Assembly (NCBI RefSeq): GCF_902167145.1
Contig: NC_050098.1
Coordinates: 108,910,207 to 108,974,206, forward strand
Length of the DNA stretch: 64,000 nucleotides
Direction of reading: 5' to 3'
Origin: Zea mays
Taxonomy: Eukaryota; Streptophyta; Magnoliopsida; Poales; Poaceae
The translations under genes and the position numbers were made by a program. The notes beneath the pieces were generated by a model. It did no database searches and was not told where the DNA came from. It saw only the letters and a program-made list of their open reading frames with translations. Positions 56,239 to 64,000 of this stretch are shown here, one piece after another (the first letter of the stretch is position 1; each line of letters begins with the position of its first letter).

Positions 56239-59200
56239 ATGGGTCAGCAGCAGCAAGGGCCGGCGGCCAGGCGGATGGCCACGCTCGCCTCCCACCTGCG
56301 CCATCCCTCCGTCTCTCACCCTCAGGTCAGACACCGCGCTCCCCCCTCCCTCTTCCACCTTTCCGGCTCGTTTAGTTCGACGACCTCCGTAACAGGGGAC
56401 GGCGGCGGTTCGCTTGGATTCGCTTCGCCGCCGCCCGCCCGCCCTCCCGTCTCTCGACTCGAACGCCAGTGAATTCGAGCCCCAAAGGTCAAGGGGATCC
56501 TTCGCCGCAGCGCGGGCTCGCCCAAAGCAGGACCTTGGCATCAAAGGAGGCTCCTTTGGTCCTGATGGGATGGGAGCCGTATAACCATATTAACTTCCAG
56601 TGCCACCACTGTCTTGGATCGTGGATCGGGTTGTGCATGCCTACCAGTACCAACGGCCGAATTGTTTTGTATGGGGATTGCTGATTCAATTCCTGTTCCT
56701 GAATGTATCCACTGCCAAATGTTGACCGGACAGCTACATATATTTACTGCATTGTGCGTGGTGGTAGTATCGCTCTCGCATTTTACTGAACTGCACCTGG
56801 AAAGTAGTTTGTGCGCCTAAATGTGCGCAATTCTGTCAAGTACCGGAATCCGATCGAGTCTCTTAGAGTTCTAGGTTTCGTTCCTTACTTTCTGATACTT
56901 GAATGACGACACCTACCTTTGTAAACCACATGTGACATGGTTTTAACAGAACGTCACGTGGATCTAGTGACAAACACAAAAGCTTCCTCCTCATCCTTTT
57001 TGGAACCTTTTAAATTGGTTGCCAACGACCTGTCTAGGGATTTTAGAATCTTCTCCAAACTAGTCACACTGATGGGTGATGGGTTCCCACCTTATTCAGA
57101 CTAAAAATGCACTCTGGGCTCTACTTTTCATATCTGCTAAATTTTCTTATGTTGCTTTGTTTTGAAGATGGAAGATGTTCCCCTCTTGAGGGGATCCAAT
57201 TGCCGTGCAAAAGGTGCGGCGCCAGGCTTCAAAGTCGCGATCTTGGGTGCAGCAGGTGGGATTGGGCAGCCACTTGCGCTATTGATGAAGATGAACCCTC
57301 TTGTTTCGGTGCTCCATCTATACGATGTCGTCAACGCACCTGGTGTCACAGCCGACATCAGCCACATGAACACTGGTGCTGTGGTATGCTTAACTTTATC
57401 CGAGACGGTACATTACTGTTGTAGCTAGTTGATGGTACACCTCTACTGCAGTTGGTTCCCAACTGGATTCTTAGGTCATATTTAGAGGACATAAAGTGCT
57501 GCAGCCTGCATCTGCAAACACATATTAGCTACTGTCTACTGTACTTAAGACTCGTTCTGAAGTACTACAATTTTCCACTGGAATGCTTGGGAGACAAATT
57601 GGAGTTGCCTTGTGAAATGCAGTCACAATTTTTTTACCTGGATATCTTCAGATATCCATTAATTTTTTTAATGTCTGACCACTCGCTGCTATCTGGATAC
57701 CCCCCCGCCCTCCCGTGCTGTGTCCTACAAACATAAAATTATTTATCTTGTTCACCATTATGTCTATTTTTTTCTTTATCTTTTGGTGTAGTTATGCTAA
57801 TAAATTCTACAGGTACGTGGCTTCTTGGGCCAGCCACAGTTGGAAAATGCCCTGGCTGGAATGGATCTTGTAATAATTCCTGCTGGTGTCCCTCGGAAAC
57901 CTGGGATGACAAGGGATGATTTGTTCAACATAAATGCTGGAATAGTCCGTACCCTGTGTGAAGGAATTGCAAAATGCTGCCCTAATGCAATTGTGAATGT
58001 GATCAGTAATCCTGTCAACTCTACCGTCCCAATTGCTGCTGAAGTTTTCAAGAAAGCTGGAACTTATGACCCTAAGCGGCTTTTAGGTGTGACCACACTT
58101 GACGTAGTGAGAGCAAATACGTTTGTGGTATGTATATCAATAGGGTTTTGACATGATATGCTATGCAACATTGTATTCCTTCATGGGCTCAAAATTCATC
58201 CATTTTGTTTTTACAGGGAGAGGTTCTTGGACTTGACCCCAGAGAGGTAAATGTTCCAGTCATTGGTGGGCATGCAGGAATTACGATACTACCACTCCTT
58301 TCACAGGTCAGGAGTATTTTCAAACTTCAATTGCTACAAAATTCGGAACCATGTACAATCTGTATGATGGAAACGACAGAAAATCAGTGACACTTCATTT
58401 ATTTTTATGCTCTGCCTTTTTCAATAGGTGAATCCTTCCTGCTCATTCACCTCGGAAGAGGTTAAATACCTCACTTCTCGCATACAGAATGGTGGGACAG
58501 AAGTAGTCGAGGTATATGTTCCTTACAGTCTACTAATCCTCATATGCTACATCTCTTATGCAAAACGAGGGAACGAAAGCCAGTTCCACAAATTACTTTT
58601 ACAGTTTCTCTGCTACGTATGTTGCTTCCGTTCTGCATCCAATTAACTGTGTGCACACTGATTTCATTTGTGTGGCTGAACTGAGCAGAAAAAGTGTTGG
58701 TCACTTGTTCTCAAATGCTATGAGTTAAGAACAAGGCAACACAAAATGTTAAATGTTAATGTAATTCGTCCTTCGAAGCATTATTTTCCTTAGGATATAA
58801 TGATTTTCAGACGAAGGTTATGAAGGACATACCTTCATCAATGCAATATATGTTAATAAAAGAAAAAACATATGAAATATGAGAAGCAACATAAACAATC
58901 ATATAACGTTATTAATTCATTCTCATTATATTAACCTGGAAAGACAGAAACAATATTGAATTACAAGTGTACTTTCGACTTGACAGAAGGTAAAAGTACA
59001 AGCGTGACGCAAAAGCGAATACAAGTCAGCGTGAACAATACGGGGGTACTGTTCATCTATTTATATGCACATGACACAGCCTGTCAGAAATTACATTCAT
59101 GCCCTTCATATTTACTATTGACTTATGGACAACTATACAAGGACTAAATAGCCTTTTTCCCTTTAAGTCGGTTCCTTGTTCCGCCATTTAGCCGAAGCTC

Positions 59201-60899
59201 CTTTGCTCGTAGCTTCGGAGCAACACCAGCCTTCGTCATGACCATGCTCTTCACATTGTGCATACTTTTAACCCGAGTCCGAAGGTGCCTGTTCACATGT
59301 CACACTTAAAAGACATTGTTAAGTCGTGTTTTTGAGGACCTTCGGAAGACGAAGGCCCCAACAATCAGCATGCTTAATTAGTTATTTTTTAGAATAAGGG
59401 TTAGATCTCTAATAAAATGTATGTGCCGGTTTATGGACAATCACTATGTGATATAAGAGGCACACTAGGTACATATTTGCTTAATGTAACATCTTGATCC
59501 TGACAACAAGAGTCTATTACTATGTGCCTATTTATGTAACATTTTCATACCAATGTAAGATACTAGGTTTTGGTATTTGTTATTATTTACATATGTTTTC
59601 TTAAGTGAAGGTCTTGCATTTGTTTTTTCCCAAACTCTGGATTGCCCTGCTACATAAAAAAAAAATCATTTTTTGCTTATTGTTGGTATGTTTCAGGCTA
59701 AAGCTGGAGCAGGATCAGCAACTCTTTCAATGGTTGGTACCTTGTATGCACATCGATGTCCATAATGTGCAAGTTCCAAATGGTGATTCAGTTAACACTA
59801 ATACTACCTTACCTTTGCAGGCCTATGCAGCTGCCAAATTTGCAGATGCTTGCCTGAGAGGATTGCGTGGTGATGCTGGGATAATAGAGTGCTCTTATGT
59901 GGCTTCTCAGGTTTCTTTCCTTTTTTGTATACAGTTCAAAACCATCATTTAGGTTCCGCTTTGATTGACCTTTTTGACTTTTTGTTGACCCAAATTATTT
60001 ATTTACGACTTCTGTTTCCCTTGTACTGTGGTTGAAGGTCACAGAGTTGCCTTTCTTTGCATCCAAAGTGCGGCTAGGGCGATGTGGCATTGAGGAGATC
60101 CTACCACTTGGACCATTAAATGAGTTCGAGAGGTCTGTATTCCATACTCGAACTTACAACTACTCAGGTTCTTGTTGTGAATTGAAAGTCGCATGCTCTG
60201 CATTATTCAACGGCCATTTCACACATGCTTTCCGTCGAGTTATATATCTCAGCAAATTAGTTTGTTCAGCTACTTTTCGTCTACAACAACAGGTTCATCT
60301 TGCCCACTCATCTGACCCACCATGATTTGGATCCGCCAGGTTGTAGTAGTTATTAGGCTATGGTCAACATACCTTGCATATGGCTGTGCAAAATAATATT
60401 CTGCACTGTAGACTGTACTGTTCACGTGGTGAAGTTTGAAATAAGAGATCGGATGAGTAACGTTGCTAGAGATAGCCTTACTGACGATAAGTCATTCTTA
60501 TGTCTTGTTTTCTTCTGCGCAAGGACGTATTGGCCAGAAATGTTTCATAGACCGGGAATACAGTTTACAGGAGAAAGCATGAATGCGTTATGCAGCCATG
60601 CGCCGTTCTCCTGACTAGTGGACTGAAACCGAATGAGTTTTCAGTGGCATAGAAATACCAGGGCCATATTATTCATCACAGCCTGTTAGTACTGATGTAG
60701 GCCGCCGAAGATGAATCATCAAACACGCAGGGTGATAGGAGTGCGCATTGTTAAATGCCATTATTTTACATTATTTATCTATTATGACCTGCATCACTTC
60801 CGTTTTCTTCCCACATCACTGTCATGCAGATCTGGTCTGGAGAAGGCAAAGAAAGAGCTGGCGGAGAGTATCCAGAAGGGCGTCTCTTTCATCAAGTGA
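56239..60899 (+). CDS. PMDH: Peroxisomal (glyoxysomal) NAD malate dehydrogenase, 9 exons, 360 residues
   Basis: Interconverts malate and oxaloacetate with NAD in peroxisomes. Exons: 56239-56325, 57168-57383, 57813-58127, 58217-58306, 58428-58511, 59697-59732, 59821-59910, 60038-60132, 60830-60899; all introns are GT-AG and the frame is open (1083 nt). The PTS2 signal is R12-M-x5-H19-L20. A probable processing site is at Cys41. The NAD-binding [10 protein letters not shown] is at residues 56-65 and Asp82 ends the second strand (NAD preference). Substrate arginines are Arg129, Arg135 and Arg201, and the catalytic pair is Asp198 and His225. Ser, Thr and Asn residues of the core ([10 protein letters not shown]) are intact. 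The first ATG has a strong context (caaccATGG). Odd points: Gly207 where relatives have Ala, and a C-terminus ending SFIK. Intron 5 is enlarged by a solo LTR. This is the only complete host gene in the window. Confidence 0.95.
58695..59363 (-). mobile_element. Solo LTR of the D/E family in intron 5
   Basis: 669 bp from tgttggtcac to ccccaaca, aligning along its length with the LTRs of D and E on the minus strand (shared gttctcaa..gct.agagttaag, gaaggttatgaaggacatac, gaggaccttcggaagacgaagg). No internal region or second LTR is present. The flanks aaaag and atcag match at three of five bases. It carries a TATA-like motif (ctatttata complement, about 59058). Confidence 0.88.
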
Positions 60900-61077
60900 G
60901 GCCGGCGACGGCCAGCCCAACATAGAAATAGATGTGGCGTGTTTCTGCTTCTTGAGAACTCATCTTGTTATCTCTCTGTAAGACTGAGTGCATGACACGA
61001 ATAATCCACGTACACGGCTGTACTAAAAAGATGATGAATCTGTGGTGGCTAAAAAAAGGGAAATAGAAAAGTCTGGT

Positions 61078-61083
61078 AATAAA
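61078..61083 (+). terminator. Possible polyadenylation signal of the malate dehydrogenase gene
   Basis: aataaa lies 179 bp after the stop codon, in a suitable AT-rich context. The actual cleavage site cannot be read from sequence. Confidence 0.4.
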
Positions 61084-62797
61084 AGTTGTTTCTGAACAAA
61101 TGGGTTTCTGAAGTCATATACTGGTATGCAACAACTGAAGAACACGATATAATACGGTTGCATGCATGTATGGTGAACGATGATGATCTGCATATCTTCA
61201 GTCGTCATTTTGGCTTGCTATACCAACCAAAGACATATGTTGCGCGTTTTATGCGAACAACACTGTCCTCCCCAACTTTGCACTGCACATCTCAACAGCC
61301 TTTCCCATGTATCTCGCTCTATCTTTGATTTCATTTGCTGACCAAGATGTCAGTTGTGGAACTGTTGTCAGTTGTGGATGTACGGTCCAAGAAAACTGGC
61401 GCACATTTTTCTATTTGCTAGTGATTTGTAGCATGTAACCATTGTGTGGAACTGTTGCTAGTGATTTCTAGGGTTCATACTATACATCATGCTACCAAAT
61501 GCACGTCTAAGACGACTTAGATAGATATACAGGAAAACTGTTGGACACGTGATTCATTGGCATGGGACCGACGGCTGGACAGCTCAGCTCAGCCATGCGA
61601 CTTGTGCAATCTGCAGGGCCAGTATGCTGCATGCATGCACACGGTGCACCAAGAACCCCATGCATGGATCTAGTTGGTTTCCTGCGGTGGTGATTAATTG
61701 TGTTGTGTGTCGTTAGTTGATCACCAGTAGTACCCTAATTATTATGTCCCCTCAATAATTGAGCAATTTGTGGACAAACAAGGTAATGTACTACTAACTA
61801 CACTTGCACGAACTGTCCGAGATAATCAAATTAATTCAACTTCTAGAGTTTTTTAAAGAAAAACTTTTAAAGTCTGACCGAATTTATAGAAAAGAGAATC
61901 GATGTTTATGACATCAAATAAGCACACTATAAAAATATATTTCATGATATATCTAGTTATACTAACCCTATGTCATAAATATTGGTGTTATCTTCTTGTA
62001 ACTTGGTTTTTTTTTGAATTAGAACAGATCTAAAAGTTAATTTATTTGGACGGCACATAGAGCATTTATTTAAAATTTTATTCTATAGAAGATGGATCTA
62101 TGCCTACAGAACAAATTATCATATATAGATGGTTGAGATCTCTCTTTTCATAGGTACTATTTAACAGAAAGTGGGGGTATACGTTCGTCTCTAAAAAACA
62201 AGAGAAAAAACAAAAAGAGAGCACGTCTATTGAGACCACTAGATAGAGACCCATTGCCGAGCCCATTTTTCTTGTGACAAGAAGTCACCACGTACCCTCC
62301 CATGAGCCAACGTGCAGATCTGTTGGAGAATGCTAGAGCCAAGATCTCTAGGAGTTTGTCCATCTACCATTCTTGAATCATCATACATATGTGCAATTTC
62401 ACTGGACTTCATTGTCTTCTTCTAGAGGATGTGGGAATCTCTGTCCTCATGACCAAACCCCAAACATTTAGCCTAGGTGGTGATGTCCACCTTGTATTGA
62501 GTCCTCCCATTCATCAAGTCTATAATATTTTGTACCAACATCATGGAAATAAGTGGCATGGATGTAAAAATGACATTTTGATTCCAATCGTAAAAGAAAC
62601 TCGTAATGTCTTTCATGCCATGGTTATCATAGATATGAATAGCTCAGTTGCGATTTTGAGCTATTCTTTTTCTCAATATGCTATCGGTCAATGAACTTCA
62701 TTAGAACAATGTGAAGCATAGACCTAGTTAAAATCATTGTATTGTGAAAATCAAACTGAATTAAGCTCCAGGTAGTCTAGATCATCATTGAAGTGAC
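61084..62797. other. Intergenic sequence, no gene supported
   Basis: Short frames only. A 101-codon frame at 62389-62694 has no recognisable domain. AT-rich without detected element ends. Confidence 0.5.
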
Positions 62798-63765
62798 TGT
62801 GATGCCTATGAGGGGGTGAATTAGGAAACTTAAAATCTACTTATAACTATGTCCTCTGATTTCCATCTTGTTAAAACCTATGCGGTAATGCGACTATGGT
62901 TTTGTTTGGTGTGTTGCTATCTCTACTACAAAAGAGTTATGCAACCTAGGTTTCAATCCTACAAACTAGCTTTTGTACTAAGCTAGGAAGGAAAATTTCA
63001 TAGCCAAGGTACACAAAGTAAATGCAAAAGCTAAAAGGGTGATAGAGATACAAAATATCATTCGATGTCGCTGGTATTTTTACAAGGTTTTGAGAAGCTC
63101 CTCACTTTCCCCTAGTCCTTGTTGGAGCCTCTTGCAAGGATGTCCATGCATATAAGGGCTAAGCTTTCTATTAGTTAACTTTGTCAATAACATGTAAGTG
63201 GGTCTCCAAGATGTCCTCTCTAGGACTGCTCCTCGTCGTCTTTGATATGGAGCTTCCATCCAAACCGTCGTGGGCCTTGTCCATCCGAGTATAAAAATGG
63301 TGTGCACAAGTACTGAGTGGATAGAGATATATAAACCTCAATAAATGCTAGGCTAAATATAGAGCAAATGCTAAAGAGGCGGTCTAACTAACCTAAGCAC
63401 TTCACTAATGATAGAGCGAATCTTTAAGCAATATTGGTGGTAAGATAAGTTGAGTGGACAATCTTCATCGATATGTTTCTAAGCTTTTCCATGATTCTGA
63501 AATACACCTTTTTGAATTTCTCAAACGATATTGCATAGAAAAAACATCGAAACAAAGTTGTAGATCTTGACGAGAACCAACACTTTCTACTTGTATTTTT
63601 TATTTTCATTTAACTTGTTTAGAGCCTCAAATCTCTATTTTCAAATCTGATAAAGTCATGAAATTTTTGGGTTCAGGTTCACGTTACCTTCTGATCGCAT
63701 TTAGCCTCTCGTTGCATCATCGGCTTTTGGTGATTGCAACAAAAGGGACATGTATTTTGTCGCAA
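62798..63765 (-). repeat. Possible degraded Copia LTR (minus strand)
   Basis: The left edge tgatgcctatgagggggtgaattagg resembles the inverted 3' end of Sirevirus-type LTRs (compare tgagagcacctagaggggggtgaatagg at 48500). tttggtgattgcaac near 63728 also recalls these elements. No second LTR, internal gene or TSD was found, so this is tentative. Confidence 0.35.
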
Positions 63766-63798
63766 CTCCAAGACATATATTATATAGCTTATTAGCTA

Positions 63799-63877
63799 CT
63801 CCTCCTATTCTTTTTATTTGTCACAGTTTAGTTCAAAAATGAACTATCAGACGATAAATATTCGAGAACAGAGAGAG
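63799..63877. mobile_element. Stowaway-like MITE, 79 bp
   Basis: It begins ctcctcctattctttttatt and ends gagaacagagagag. The inverse of the right end (ctctctctgttct) matches the left with a few changes, and ta flanks both sides (63797-63798, 63878-63879). Resembles the widespread ctccctccgttc family of grasses. Confidence 0.7.
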
Positions 63878-64000
63878 TATATGTGATTCTAATCTTACAT
63901 GAAAACCTCCACAAAATATATATAGTGCACAATAGGAAACTGAGAAATCTTCGACGACCATCTTATGTTCACAACAGGAATCCAGTTAATCCCCGTCGGC

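Noticed and set aside
56326..57167. Short frames within intron 1 of malate dehydrogenase
   Set aside because: They lie between a clear donor (cag|gtcag) and acceptor (gaag|atgg) that restore the MDH frame. No independent support.
62389..62694. 101-codon frame downstream of the malate dehydrogenase gene
   Set aside because: No domain, ordinary length for chance in this composition.

Overview
This is nuclear DNA from a grass, almost certainly maize (Zea mays) or a very close relative. The evidence is a nested stack of Sirevirus-type Copia elements (Opie/Ji-like) and non-autonomous Gypsy elements resembling Zeon-1 of the cinful-zeon family, several DNA transposons including a Ds1-like element, and one nine-exon host gene with plant splice sites. 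Family names are from memory; boundaries were read from terminal repeats and target-site duplications (TSDs).

Layout. Positions 1-7,977 are gene-poor and carry a decayed CACTA coding fragment (1-663), a 531-bp hAT element (900-1430, 8-bp TSD with one mismatch), a 401-bp Ds1-like element (1581-1981), one copy of a duplicated ~0.5-kb segment (2158-2740), and a 1.68-kb Mutator-like element with ~0.48-kb inverted repeats containing a tRNA-Lys-like sequence and a perfect 9-bp TSD (4175-5858).

Positions 7,978-53,016 are one retrotransposon nest. Element A (Copia, + strand, TSD ctatc) was hit in its reverse transcriptase region by B (same family, - strand, 13489-49830, TSD agagc). B was hit twice: by D (Gypsy-like, non-autonomous, + strand, 14846-22106, TSD ctccc) and by C (another Copia/Sirevirus with an env-like gene, + strand, 24609-44589, TSD ccctt). 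C was hit in its pol gene by E (same family as D, - strand, 29986-37327, TSD gtggt). Subtracting insertions gives net lengths of about 8.7 kb (A), 9.1 kb (B), 12.6 kb (C), 7.26 kb (D) and 7.34 kb (E). A and B carry stops and frameshifts. C gag-pol and the E genes are open.

D and E have no pol. Each has a gag gene on the element strand and, converging on it from the opposite strand, a long gene with a conserved TATA box about 150 bp before its ATG and two probable introns. This antisense gene is the most interesting coding unit in the window: intact in E, broken in D.

Positions 53,022-64,000 return to host sequence: a (TA)n/(CA)n microsatellite, a 1.28-kb CACTA element (53948-55230), the second copy of the duplicated segment (55246-55750), and a complete gene for peroxisomal (glyoxysomal) NAD malate dehydrogenase (56239-60899, nine exons, 360 residues, N-terminal PTS2). 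Its intron 5 contains a solo LTR of the D/E family. After the gene come low-information sequence, a probable degraded LTR and a short Stowaway-like MITE. The malate dehydrogenase is the only host gene I can support. Its expected role is malate-oxaloacetate and NADH exchange for peroxisomal beta-oxidation, the glyoxylate cycle and photorespiration.
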